Assembly (NCBI GenBank): GCA_013203755.1
Contig: JABMPI010000636.1
Span: 1 to 35,504 of the forward strand
Length of the DNA: 35,504 nucleotides
Source of the DNA: Bacteroidota bacterium
GTDB lineage: Bacteria; Bacteroidota; Bacteroidia; Bacteroidales; Prolixibacteraceae
Reading direction: 5' to 3'
The notes below the pieces were generated by a model. It worked only from the letters and a program-made list of their open reading frames with translations, was not told the origin of the DNA and searched no databases. Below are positions 1-7,783 of the stretch, one piece after another (the first letter of the stretch is position 1; every line of letters starts with the position of its first letter). A program made the position numbers and the translations under genes.

Positions 1-99
1 CCCTTTGAGTGGGGAAATCTGGCAGAAAATAAAAAATATTCTTCAAAAAAAGATGAATTGAAAACAGAAATGCTTGATATAATAAACACTCATAAATAG
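1..99 (+). CDS. Sulfatase, C-terminal tail only (5' end outside window)
   Basis: An open frame enters from the left edge and ends with TAG at 97-99, leaving 32 residues that begin PFEWGNLAENKKYSS. The pattern D/P-x-EW-x-NLA followed by a charged helix is the usual end of S1-type sulfatases. It closely matches the end of the complete sulfatase at 22977-24605 (DPNEWTNLASD, then a Lys/Glu-rich helix), so this is probably another iduronate-2-sulfatase-like (S1_7-type) enzyme. It lies 6 bases upstream of the next sulfatase and is presumably in the same operon. No catalytic residues are visible in this fragment, so the family call rests only on the tail. Confidence 0.6.
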   Translation, partial: PFEWGNLAENKKYSSKKDELKTEMLDIINTHK

Positions 100-105
100 A
101 AAATT

Positions 106-1521
106 ATGAAATTGAAAGTGATTGTTTTACTAATACTAACACAGATTATTTTTGCTTCGGTCATTCAGGCCCAGCAAAAAGCAACATCGCCCAACGTTAT
201 TATTGTTCTGGCTGATGATTTGGGAAATGCTGATGTTGGATTTAATGGTTGTTTAGATATCCCGACGCCCAATATCGATCGGATTGCAGAACGCGGAGTG
301 GTATTTACAAACGGTTATGTCAGTTATTGCGTTTGTGGCCCAAGCCGGGCTGGACTTATTACTGGCCGTTATCAGGATCGTTTCGGATTTGGACGAAATC
401 CGTTATTCGCACCAAACGATCCGGGAATGGGACTTCCCCTGAGTGAAGAAACATTGGCCGATGTGTTGAAAAAAGCAAATTACAAATCGCTGGCTATTGG
501 CAAATGGCACTTGGGCGCACACGAAACCTTGCATCCCCTGGAAAGAGGGTTCGATGATTTTTATGGGTTTTTGAGTGGCGGGCATCAATATTTTCCCGAG
601 CTTTTGGTATTAAACGATCCGTTTGAGGCAAAAGCACAGTTTGACGGCTACAAAACCAAGCTGCTCAAAAACTACGATCGCGTTGAGGAAACTGAATATC
701 TGACCGATGCTTTCTCGCGTGAAGCTGTTTCGTACATTGAAAAGAATAAGGACAATCCATTTTTTATTTACCTCGCTTACAATGCTCCTCACACACCATT
801 GCAGGCCACCGAAAAATATTTAAGTCGGTTTGAAAATATCAAAGAGAAAAAAAGAAAAACTTATGCTGCCATGGTTAGCGCTGTTGATGATGGGGTAGGA
901 CTAGTTCTGGCAAAACTACAGGAACTCAATCTTACTGAAAATACAATCGTTGTTTTTCTATCCGACAACGGCGGACCAGAAAAAACCAATGGATCAAACA
1001 ACGGAGTTTTCCGGGGGCAAAAAGGCGATGTTTTTGAAGGAGGAATCCGAGTCCCCTTTGCAATGCAGTGGCCGGCAAAAATCCCGGCTGGACTGGTTTA
1101 TGATAATCCCGTTATTTCGCTTGATATTTTTGCTTCGGTTATTGCCCAAACAAAAACTCAGGTGAGTACAAAAAACCAACTGGACGGAGTTAATCTTATT
1201 CCATACTTATCGGGAAAAAAGGAAGATGCACCGCATGAGTATTTGTTTTGGCGAAAATTTGACGCAAAAGATTATGCGGTTAGAAAAGGAAATGATAAAA
1301 TGATTCTCAAAGCCGGATCAGAGGAAATGCTTTTTGATTTGGAACAGGATATTTCGGAAGAAAAAAATCTGAGTGCCAAAAGAAAAGTGCAGGTTAACAT
1401 GTTAACGGGCGATCTCAAAAAATGGGAATCCGAACTTTTGGACCCAACTTTTACCGGTTTGATGAAAGATGAAGAGTACAATGCGAATCATCCGGAACGA
1501 TTTAAGAAACAAAGTAAATAA
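106..1521 (+). CDS. Sulfatase (S1, formylglycine-dependent), exported
   Basis: The predicted 471-residue protein hydrolyses sulfate esters. It has an N-terminal signal peptide (hydrophobic residues about 4-20, cleavage probably after QA). The metal-binding Asp pair is in LADDLG (D37-D38). The formylglycine motif C77-G-P-S-R with LITG downstream is the substrate of a formylglycine-generating enzyme or anSME not seen in this window. GKWHLG at 132-137 and FLSDNGG near residue 285 complete the S1 active site. Length is normal for the family. It is a clear paralogue of the sulfatase at 21526-22965: both share GFNGC-DIPTPNIDRIAE, the GHxYF segment and an ending of DPxFxGL. There is no lipobox, so it is probably soluble in the periplasm, whereas its paralogue is a lipoprotein. 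The S1 subfamily cannot be fixed by eye. Likely substrates are sulfated galactan oligosaccharides (inference from context). Confidence 0.9.
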   Translation: MKLKVIVLLILTQIIFASVIQAQQKATSPNVIIVLADDLGNADVGFNGCLDIPTPNIDRIAERGVVFTNGYVSYCVCGPSRAGLITGRYQDRFGFGRNPLFAPNDPGMGLPLSEETLADVLKKANYKSLAIGKWHLGAHETLHPLERGFDDFYGFLSGGHQYFPELLVLNDPFEAKAQFDGYKTKLLKNYDRVEETEYLTDAFSREAVSYIEKNKDNPFFIYLAYNAPHTPLQATEKYLSRFENIKEKKRKTYAAMVSAVDDGVGLVLAKLQELNLTENTIVVFLSDNGGPEKTNGSNNGVFRGQKGDVFEGGIRVPFAMQWPAKIPAGLVYDNPVISLDIFASVIAQTKTQVSTKNQLDGVNLIPYLSGKKEDAPHEYLFWRKFDAKDYAVRKGNDKMILKAGSEEMLFDLEQDISEEKNLSAKRKVQVNMLTGDLKKWESELLDPTFTGLMKDEEYNANHPERFKKQSK

Positions 1522-1539
1522 CCCAAATACGCTGAAAGT

Positions 1540-3222
1540 ATGTTACATTCACTAAAAATATGGATTACTATAATACTGATAGCAAGTCAGGTTACAACTA
1601 TTATTTCATCAGATACACCAGCCGAAAACCTGAGAACTTCGCCTAACAATTACTACTTGAATCCAAATTCTACGGACAGTGAACCTGAGGGATCATTCAA
1701 TAATCCTTTTCATAACTTAGATGAAATAAACCGTGTGAAATTAAATCCTGGCGACTCCATACTTATTGCTGCCGGAACAATTAACCGGGGGACATTGGTT
1801 TTAAAGGATGTTGCGGGAGCAGAGGATCAGCCAATAGTAATCTCCAGTTACCACTCAGGAAACCAACTCGCAGATAAACGGGCAATTATAGATGCAAAAG
1901 GATTTGCAAATGGCGTGCTGCTTGAAGATTGCAGCTACATTGAAGTGAATAATATTCTTATTAAGGCCAATGCCGGTGGAATAAAAACTTTGGATGGAAA
2001 ACCACCTGATAAACGATGTGGTATTTTAGTGCAAACCACCAAACCCGGAAATTACGGGAATATTACCTTGTCGGGTTTGATGGTGAAAGACTTGTTTTAC
2101 GAAGATCCCGGTTTTACCAGAGGTAAAGATGAGGTCAACTCGGCAAATGGAACGCAGAAATACGGCTGGGGAATCCGGTTCATTAACAAGACAGAAGGTG
2201 CACTTCTAAAGGATTTGAAAGTGATGAATTGCGAAATAAACAACATCGCTCATACCGGGCTAAAGTTTACCGCAAAAAATCATGGAATAGAAAATATTTA
2301 CGTAGTAAACAACCGGGTAATTCAAACCGGAGGTCCCGGAATACAAATGTCGGGGGTTAAAAACGGAATGGTCGATAGAAATTATGTCGATAGTTCGGGA
2401 AGCAATAACGACAGCCGCAAATGGGGTCGGGGCAGCGGTCTCTGGACCTGGGGAACAAGCAATGTGCTTATTCAGAATAATTATTTTTTGAATGCAAACG
2501 GACCGGGTGATTCTGCAGGTTGTCACATTGATTTTAATTGCAGCGATGTGGTTGTACAATATAATTTCAGCGCCAACAATGCAGGTGGTTTTTGCGAAAT
2601 TCTCGGTAACAATTACAATTGTGCCTACCGATACAACATTAGTGTTAACGACGGTTATCGTGTAAAGGGTGTAAACGGTGCTTTTCAGGAAGGAAAAATA
2701 TTTTGGTTAAGCGGTTTCAACGGGAGTGGTAAAAAAAGGGATGGGCCTTTTAACAGTTATTTCTACAACAATACCATTTATGTGAAGAAAGATATTGTGG
2801 CCAAAATTGCGGTCGACCGAGCATCGTCGGGAGTACTAATTGCCAATAACATTTTTTATATTGAAGGTGAAAGCCGTGCAGTAAAAGGCGACCAGTATAA
2901 GCCGGAAACCGAGGGTGAATCGTGTGTTGAAAAAATTGTATTCGAGAATAATTTATACCTGGAGAAAGAAAACTGGCCGGAAGAAGTTTTAATTCAAGAT
3001 AACAAACCCATATTTGGCGATCCTGATTTTCAAAATAAAGGAGGCCTCAACATTAAAGATTACATCCCGGGAAACAATCAACTTGTAAAAAATAAAGGCA
3101 TAGAAATCCGGAAACTGAATGATGATTTGGTGGGATTAAAAGTTGGATTGCAGGTAAAACATGATATTTTGGGAAATAATATTACCGGAACTCCTGATAT
3201 GGGAGCCATTGAATTAAAATAA
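1540..3222 (+). CDS. Exported right-handed parallel beta-helix protein, candidate glycosidase or lyase
   Basis: The predicted 560-residue protein starts with a signal peptide (hydrophobic residues about 5-22). An N-terminal segment follows with YYLNPNSTDSEPEGSFNNPF, LNPGDSILIAAGT and a QPIVISSYHSG stretch, typical of PUL beta-helix enzymes. Beyond about residue 110 it shows the Asn-rich repeat pattern (NxIxxNxxxxxxG) of a parallel beta-helix. Residues about 296-391 (GRGSGLWTWG, GDSAGCHIDFN, GGFCEILGNN, YRYNISVNDGYR, IFWLSGF) are strongly conserved with the 17148-19433 protein and more loosely with the 31808-33352 protein. Acidic residues in HIDFN and CEILG are plausible catalytic or metal ligands. 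No CAZy family can be assigned from sequence inspection. Families with this fold include polysaccharide lyases PL1 and PL6 and glycoside hydrolases GH28, GH82, GH110, GH120 and GH141. It lies 18 bases after a sulfatase, so it is co-transcribed with it. Confidence 0.75.
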   Translation: MLHSLKIWITIILIASQVTTIISSDTPAENLRTSPNNYYLNPNSTDSEPEGSFNNPFHNLDEINRVKLNPGDSILIAAGTINRGTLVLKDVAGAEDQPIVISSYHSGNQLADKRAIIDAKGFANGVLLEDCSYIEVNNILIKANAGGIKTLDGKPPDKRCGILVQTTKPGNYGNITLSGLMVKDLFYEDPGFTRGKDEVNSANGTQKYGWGIRFINKTEGALLKDLKVMNCEINNIAHTGLKFTAKNHGIENIYVVNNRVIQTGGPGIQMSGVKNGMVDRNYVDSSGSNNDSRKWGRGSGLWTWGTSNVLIQNNYFLNANGPGDSAGCHIDFNCSDVVVQYNFSANNAGGFCEILGNNYNCAYRYNISVNDGYRVKGVNGAFQEGKIFWLSGFNGSGKKRDGPFNSYFYNNTIYVKKDIVAKIAVDRASSGVLIANNIFYIEGESRAVKGDQYKPETEGESCVEKIVFENNLYLEKENWPEEVLIQDNKPIFGDPDFQNKGGLNIKDYIPGNNQLVKNKGIEIRKLNDDLVGLKVGLQVKHDILGNNITGTPDMGAIELK

Positions 3223-3307
3223 TTTATCGACATATAAAAAACAATAAAATAAAACCACCATGATAAAAGAGTTTGGACACAAAGGAGAATGTTTAAAATT
3301 TCCTGTC

Positions 3308-3340
3308 TTGCGTCTTAATACTTGAGTCTTGGTTCTAATT
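3308..3340 (+). repeat. 33-nt leader element, copy 1
   Basis: This stretch (beginning TTGCGTCTTAATACTTG, ending TCTAATT) matches 10327-10359 at 27 of 33 positions by hand alignment. In both cases it stops exactly 7 nt before an ATG, here the sulfatase at 3348. It fills the end of the 125-bp gap 3223-3347, which otherwise shows no gene. Its function is unknown. It could be an interspersed repeat or a translation-leader element. Confidence 0.55.
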
Positions 3341-3347
3341 ATAAATT

Positions 3348-4847
3348 ATGAAAAAGCCGCTTATAATAAATCTGTTATTGATATTTCTGTTTGCAATTTT
3401 TGCAGCTTGTACAAAAAAATTGGGTAGTAAAGATATACTCCCCCAACCAAATATTCTTCTTATCGTTGTTGACGATCAGGGATACGCCGATTTTGAACCC
3501 TTTGAAAATCACGATTCGCAAATATCTACGCCAAACATGTCGAGGCTGGCAGATGCCGGAATGGTATTTACACAAGCTTATACAACGGCTCCGGTTTGCA
3601 GTCCGTCGCGTGCAGGATTAAATACCGGGAAAAACCAATTTCGTTGGGATGAAAAAGCGAGCTGGACACCCGGATTACCTGACAGCGTAAAAACCATTGC
3701 CGAATATTTAAAAGAAGCGGGGTACACAACTGCACGTGTTGGAAAGGCCGATTTTGGAACCAACTACCATAAATTTGATGTTCGCGAATATCCACTCAAT
3801 CATGGTTACGACTATTTTCTTGGATTCAGCGCACATGCCCATGATTACTGGTTACTATCCGATGAAATGGCCAAACGAACTCCCGACCCAAATGGAACCA
3901 GTGCTCACCTTGGCCCTTTAATGGAAGACGGTGGCTACAAAAGTTATGACGAAGGTTACATCACGGAAATTTTTACGGATGAAGCCATTAAGTATCTTGA
4001 AACTGAAAAGGACAAACCATTTTTCCTGACCTTGAGTTACAATTCGGTTCACCACATTATTCACGAGGTTCCTCAAAAGTATTTAGATAAATATAATGTG
4101 CCACCTATTCATAATTACGAACCGGATAGTATGGAAACTTTCCAAAAACAAAAACCAGGATCTTATTCTGCTTACTACGAAAAATATACTCGTCCGGGAG
4201 CCATAAACGATGAGGACATGCGAAAATTTTATCTGGCAAATCTGAATTGTTTAGATGATAATATTGGCCGTGTTTTAGATGCATTGAAAAAAGAAAAGTT
4301 GGATGAAAAAACATTAGTTGTTTTTGTCTCGGATAATGGAGGGTCGCCATTAACCGGAGCTAGTAATAACCCACTTTCTGGTGGTAAATATTCGCTTTGG
4401 GAAGGTGGTATTCGTGTGCCAATGGCAATTCGTTGGCTGGGCAAAATTGAAGCTGGGAAGGTTCAGAATAAATACGTTTCGGCATTGGATATTTTGCCAA
4501 CCATAGCCGAAGCTGCCGGAATTACGTTAACTGATGAAACTATTGATGGAACAAGTCTTTTAAATGAAAATGCTAACAATGACCGCCTGTTAGTTTGGAG
4601 GTGGGGAAATACCTGGGCAGCACGAAAAGGGGATTGGAAATTAACAAATTCAAATGAGGGGTGGGGGAAAGGACGCCCAACTAATTTGTACATTAAACCC
4701 GTTTCGAACGATTTGAGTCTGAAACTTTTTAATCTGGAAGACGACCCGGCTGAAAGAAAAAATCTGGCAGAGAAAATGCCACAAAAAGTGGAACAACTGA
4801 AACTGGAATACGATAACTGGGTGAAGCAAAATAATGGGAAATATTAG
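3348..4847 (+). CDS. Sulfatase lipoprotein (S1) with a variant GKADFG motif
   Basis: The predicted 499-residue lipoprotein has signal residues 1-20 and lipobox FAAC with C21 as the lipidated Cys. S1 sulfatase features are VVDDQG with D42-D43, the formylglycine motif C84-S-P-S-R-A-G-L-N-T-G, and VSDNGGS in the C-terminal half. The motif that is GKWHLG in the neighbours reads GKADFG here, so Trp-His is replaced by Ala-Asp. This region normally supplies an active-site Lys and His, so the substrate-binding pocket probably differs from the other sulfatases in the locus. The middle (about residues 150-300) is longer and carries HAHDYW and HHIIHEVPQ, which may provide the missing His. The C-terminus has the usual NLEDDPAERKNLAE segment. 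It is preceded by the 33-nt leader element and followed by a 97-bp gap. The target is probably a sulfated galactose or anhydrogalactose residue (inference). Confidence 0.88.
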   Translation: MKKPLIINLLLIFLFAIFAACTKKLGSKDILPQPNILLIVVDDQGYADFEPFENHDSQISTPNMSRLADAGMVFTQAYTTAPVCSPSRAGLNTGKNQFRWDEKASWTPGLPDSVKTIAEYLKEAGYTTARVGKADFGTNYHKFDVREYPLNHGYDYFLGFSAHAHDYWLLSDEMAKRTPDPNGTSAHLGPLMEDGGYKSYDEGYITEIFTDEAIKYLETEKDKPFFLTLSYNSVHHIIHEVPQKYLDKYNVPPIHNYEPDSMETFQKQKPGSYSAYYEKYTRPGAINDEDMRKFYLANLNCLDDNIGRVLDALKKEKLDEKTLVVFVSDNGGSPLTGASNNPLSGGKYSLWEGGIRVPMAIRWLGKIEAGKVQNKYVSALDILPTIAEAAGITLTDETIDGTSLLNENANNDRLLVWRWGNTWAARKGDWKLTNSNEGWGKGRPTNLYIKPVSNDLSLKLFNLEDDPAERKNLAEKMPQKVEQLKLEYDNWVKQNNGKY

Positions 4848-4944
4848 TCTTTATAAACATTAAAATTTGGAACTAAAGCATAACTCTGAAAAGTTGTTTA
4901 AATAGCCAGAACGAAAATAATAAATTTAAAAACCAACTATAATA

Positions 4945-6498
4945 ATGACAAGGAGAATTGGAATTTTTGGGGCATTTGCATTACTAAGCCTTACCTTTTT
5001 TATCGGATGTAAGAGAGGGAAAAGTGAACAAGAGAAAACAGTTCAACCTAATATCGTAATTGTGTATTTGGACGACCTGGGATATGGTGATGTTGGCGCC
5101 TATGGCGCTACCGGATTAAAAACACCCAACATCGATAAATTGGCAAAGGGAGGGATTATGTTTACCGATGGTTATGCAACTTCGGCAACATGCACGCCAA
5201 GTAGATACGGACTGCTTACCGGAGTTTATCCATGGCGCGAAAAAGATGCAAAAATTCTACCGGGGACTGCTCCATTGTTAATAAAAACGGAGCAGTTGAC
5301 CATTCCTAAAATGTTAAAAGAAAAAGGTTATCATACCGGAATAGTGGGCAAATGGCACCTGGGTTTAGGCAGCGGAAATACAAATTGGAACGAAAAAGTT
5401 GCCCCCGGACCAAATGAAGTGGGTTTCGACTTTTCCTACATTTTAGCTGCCACCCAAGACCGCGTACCAACCGTTTATATTAAAAATGGTGATGTGGTTG
5501 GTTTAGATCCCAATGACCCCATTGAAGTAAATTACAATAAAAACTTTGAAGGTGAACCTACCGGAAAAGATAATCCGGAATTGACGACAATGAAATGGCA
5601 TCATGGTCACAATAACAGCATAGTTAATGGGATTCCGCGAATTGGTTATATGAAAGGTGGCGAAAAAGCAAAATGGTCAGATATTGATATGGCCGATCAT
5701 TTTTTAGCTATTGCAAAGGATTACGTAAAAATGCATAAAAACGAACCCTTTTTTCTCGTTTATACCATGCAGCAACCTCACGTGCCAAGAACACCAAATC
5801 CTCGTTTTGAAGGAATGTCAGGCATGGGACCTCGTGGCGATGCAATTGTAGAAGCCGACTGGTGTTTGGGTGAATTTGTTAAAACACTGGAAGAGGAAGG
5901 TCTTTTGGAAAATACATTAATTGTTTTCTCTAGCGACAATGGCCCAGTGTTAAATGATGGCTATTATGATGATGCAGAAGAAAAACTGGGCGATCATAAA
6001 CCAGGCGGTGAATTACGTGGGGGCAAATATAGTCTGTTTGAGGCCGGCACGCGTGTTCCGTTTATTACTTACTGGAAAGGCAAAATTCAACCAACAGTTT
6101 CCAATGCATTGGTTTGCCAGGTTGATTTATTGGGGTCGCTGGCAGCATTGGTTGGCAGCGCTGAAAAAACGCAGGACAGCCAGGATTTGATTGACGCATT
6201 TATGGGCAAGAGCAAAACCGGTAGGGAAGAACTGGTTCTGGAAGCAACCACTCGTACTGCAATGCGCAAAGGCGATTGGTATTTAATTCCTCCGTACAAA
6301 GGGCAGGCGTTAAATAAAGATGTAAATATTGAACTTGGTAATAGTACTGATTTTCAACTTTATAACATAAAAGAAGATGTAGGTCAGCAAAAAAATCTCG
6401 CCAAAGAAAATACAGAAAAGCTTCAGGAAATGATAGCAACTTTTGAGAGTATTAGAGGGAAAGATTATTCAAATATTCAGAAGTTGAAACTGAAATAG
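4945..6498 (+). CDS. Arylsulfatase-type lipoprotein (S1; S1_15-like by pattern)
   Basis: The predicted 517-residue lipoprotein has lipobox FFIGC with C22. The S1 core is complete: YLDDLGYGDVG with D43-D44, C83-T-P-S-R-Y-G-L-L-T-G, VGKWHLG near residue 135, QQPHVPRTPNP and FSSDNGP. The segment GFDFSYILAATQDRVPTVY with VVGLDPNDPI resembles S1_15 enzymes, some of which are known as galactose/GalNAc 6-O-sulfatases. That subfamily call is from memory of the pattern and needs a SulfAtlas search. It is the last gene of the upstream sulfatase cluster and is followed 38 bp later by a terminator-like hairpin. Removal of 6-O-sulfate from galactose would fit the proposed galactan substrate (inference). 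Confidence 0.88.
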   Translation: MTRRIGIFGAFALLSLTFFIGCKRGKSEQEKTVQPNIVIVYLDDLGYGDVGAYGATGLKTPNIDKLAKGGIMFTDGYATSATCTPSRYGLLTGVYPWREKDAKILPGTAPLLIKTEQLTIPKMLKEKGYHTGIVGKWHLGLGSGNTNWNEKVAPGPNEVGFDFSYILAATQDRVPTVYIKNGDVVGLDPNDPIEVNYNKNFEGEPTGKDNPELTTMKWHHGHNNSIVNGIPRIGYMKGGEKAKWSDIDMADHFLAIAKDYVKMHKNEPFFLVYTMQQPHVPRTPNPRFEGMSGMGPRGDAIVEADWCLGEFVKTLEEEGLLENTLIVFSSDNGPVLNDGYYDDAEEKLGDHKPGGELRGGKYSLFEAGTRVPFITYWKGKIQPTVSNALVCQVDLLGSLAALVGSAEKTQDSQDLIDAFMGKSKTGREELVLEATTRTAMRKGDWYLIPPYKGQALNKDVNIELGNSTDFQLYNIKEDVGQQKNLAKENTEKLQEMIATFESIRGKDYSNIQKLKLK

Positions 6499-6535
6499 TG
6501 ATAATATAAAATACAATTTAAGAGTTTACGATAGA

Positions 6536-6582
6536 CTGAGTTAATCGAAAAGCAATTTTATATTAACTCAGTTTTAATTTTG
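6536..6582 (+). terminator. Rho-independent terminator after the upstream sulfatase cluster
   Basis: ACTGAGTTAAT (6536-6546) pairs perfectly with ATTAACTCAGT (6563-6573), giving an 11-bp stem with a 16-nt loop, followed directly by TTTAATTTTG. The stem is AT-rich, but the length and the T-rich tail support termination. It separates the sulfatase cluster from the AraC gene. The A-rich side upstream is weak, so I call it one-directional. Confidence 0.7.
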
Positions 6583-6642
6583 TAGGAGAATTAATAGTGA
6601 ATAGGATTCTTTTAGCTTCAATTTGTCGGGTATATTAATGCC

Positions 6643-6675
6643 TTGTGCCGATGGAATAAATTTACTTATAATTTG
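6643..6675 (+). promoter_or_regulatory. Possible promoter of the AraC-family gene
   Basis: A TTG at 6643-6645 and TATAATTTG at 6667-6675 are 21 bp apart, resembling the Bacteroidota pattern TTTG plus TAnnTTTG with one extra base in the -7 box. The TTG start codon of the regulator is 31 bp further on. This is a weak match in AT-rich sequence. Confidence 0.3.
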
Positions 6676-6706
6676 ATTTTATACCTTTATACGTAAAAAA
6701 AAAGAA

Positions 6707-7573
6707 TTGAAACTCAAGTATAAATCCGAAGACAAAGAATATAATCAATCCTTTTATTTAAGGAGGGAGAATGTGCCATATCATGAAGGGAACTGGCATT
6801 ATCACGAAGAATTTGAGCTGATTTATATTATTCGGGGTGAAGGTGTTCGGATTGTTGGTGATAGCTTATCCAATTTTAGGGCCACTCAATTGGTGTTGGT
6901 GGGGTCATGGTTGCCTCATTTATGGAAAAATGTTGAATCGAATCAAAATGATGAAACGGTTGATATTATTATAATTAAATTTTCGCGGTTTATAGGCGGT
7001 CAGGAAATTTTTTCAATACCCGAATTTTATGAAATTTCAAATCTTTTAAATCAGTCAAGCAGAGGTTTAGCTTTTGGGGAAAAAACCGTCAAAAAAGTTC
7101 ACAAACTTCTACTAAATATGTCCACGTCTGATGGCTCTGATAAAATCATTAATTTGTTGCTTGTTTTGAAGTTGCTTTCAGAAGTGGATGATTATAAAAT
7201 GCTCTCCAGTTCTGAGTTTACCCTACCAACATCAATATCCGGGGAAAATCGTTTAAGTAGAATTATCAACTTTATCTCAAATGAATATGCGAATCAGATC
7301 GCTTTGGAAGATTTAGCCAAAGAAGCTGCAATGACAACCAGTTCACTTTGCCGCTTTTTTAAAAGCAGAACCAATAAAACCATATTTCAGTTTATTAACG
7401 AATTCAGAATCGGTAAAGCCTGTCAGCTATTAATATCCGGGAATCAATCAGTAACTGAGGTTTGTTTTAATTCAGGGTTTAACTCTTTAACTACTTTCAA
7501 CCGGGTTTTTAAAGAGTATAAAAGAGTTACTCCCAGCAAATACAAGGAGAAATATCGGGAGCTGAATCAGTAA
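6707..7573 (+). CDS. AraC-family transcriptional regulator
   Basis: The predicted 288-residue cytoplasmic regulator has an N-terminal cupin-like sensor (about residues 10-110, including GNWHYHEEFELIYIIRGEG, typical of sugar-sensing AraC proteins). Its C-terminal double helix-turn-helix (about residues 185-285) contains LEDLAKEAAMTTSSLCRFFK and VTEVCFNSGFNSLTTFNRVFKEY, ending TPSKYKEKYR. The start is TTG. The first in-frame ATG lies far inside the sensor domain, an in-frame stop lies at 6674-6676, and the residues right after the TTG match the usual AraC N-terminus, so TTG is the only sensible start. It sits immediately upstream of the catabolic block and most likely controls it in response to the sugar or an early intermediate. 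The 10-bp direct repeat at 7680-7725 is a candidate binding site (inference). Confidence 0.92.
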   Translation: MKLKYKSEDKEYNQSFYLRRENVPYHEGNWHYHEEFELIYIIRGEGVRIVGDSLSNFRATQLVLVGSWLPHLWKNVESNQNDETVDIIIIKFSRFIGGQEIFSIPEFYEISNLLNQSSRGLAFGEKTVKKVHKLLLNMSTSDGSDKIINLLLVLKLLSEVDDYKMLSSSEFTLPTSISGENRLSRIINFISNEYANQIALEDLAKEAAMTTSSLCRFFKSRTNKTIFQFINEFRIGKACQLLISGNQSVTEVCFNSGFNSLTTFNRVFKEYKRVTPSKYKEKYRELNQ

Positions 7574-7659
7574 GGAAATATTGAATATTTTGTGTGATTA
7601 ATTATTATCCTTCTATTAGCTGGTATTCTTTATTTTATCTCTTTTGTTCATTGATCTGG

Positions 7660-7675
7660 CATTGTTATGACAATG
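7660..7675 (+). promoter_or_regulatory. Small inverted repeat upstream of the catabolic block
   Basis: CATTGT-TATG-ACAATG is a perfect 6-bp inverted repeat, 66 bp upstream of the candidate -7 element and just upstream of the direct repeats. It may be an operator half or the terminator stem of the regulator gene. It lacks a T-tract, so an operator is slightly more likely. Confidence 0.3.
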
Positions 7676-7679
7676 TGTG

Positions 7680-7725
7680 GTCAGTGTTGGATAATTATTG
7701 AATAGTTTCCAATAAGTCAGTGTTG
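7680..7725 (+). promoter_or_regulatory. 10-bp direct repeat, candidate AraC-type operator
   Basis: GTCAGTGTTG occurs at 7680-7689 and again, identical, at 7716-7725, a start-to-start distance of 36 bp. The second copy abuts the TACATTTG element at 7726, so a bound activator would touch RNA polymerase. AraC-family proteins commonly bind directly repeated half-sites. I saw no further copy upstream of the other operons in the window. That it is bound by the regulator encoded next door is inference. Confidence 0.5.
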
Positions 7726-7733
7726 TACATTTG
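7726..7733 (+). promoter_or_regulatory. Candidate -7 promoter element of the catabolic operon
   Basis: TACATTTG fits the Bacteroidota -7 consensus TAnnTTTG exactly and lies 50 bp before the ATG of the dehydrogenase gene. No good -33 TTTG is present at the expected spacing (the nearest TTG is at 7698-7700, about 25 bp away), as might be expected of an activator-dependent promoter. Confidence 0.4.
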
Positions 7734-7783
7734 CTTTAGTAATTTTGAAATAGACGGATAGTAAAAATATAAATCAACACAAT

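Noticed and set aside
3254..3325. Possible 21-codon small gene before the 3348 sulfatase
   Set aside because: It is short, in AT-rich intergenic sequence and overlaps the 33-nt repeat element, with no ribosome-binding or conservation evidence.
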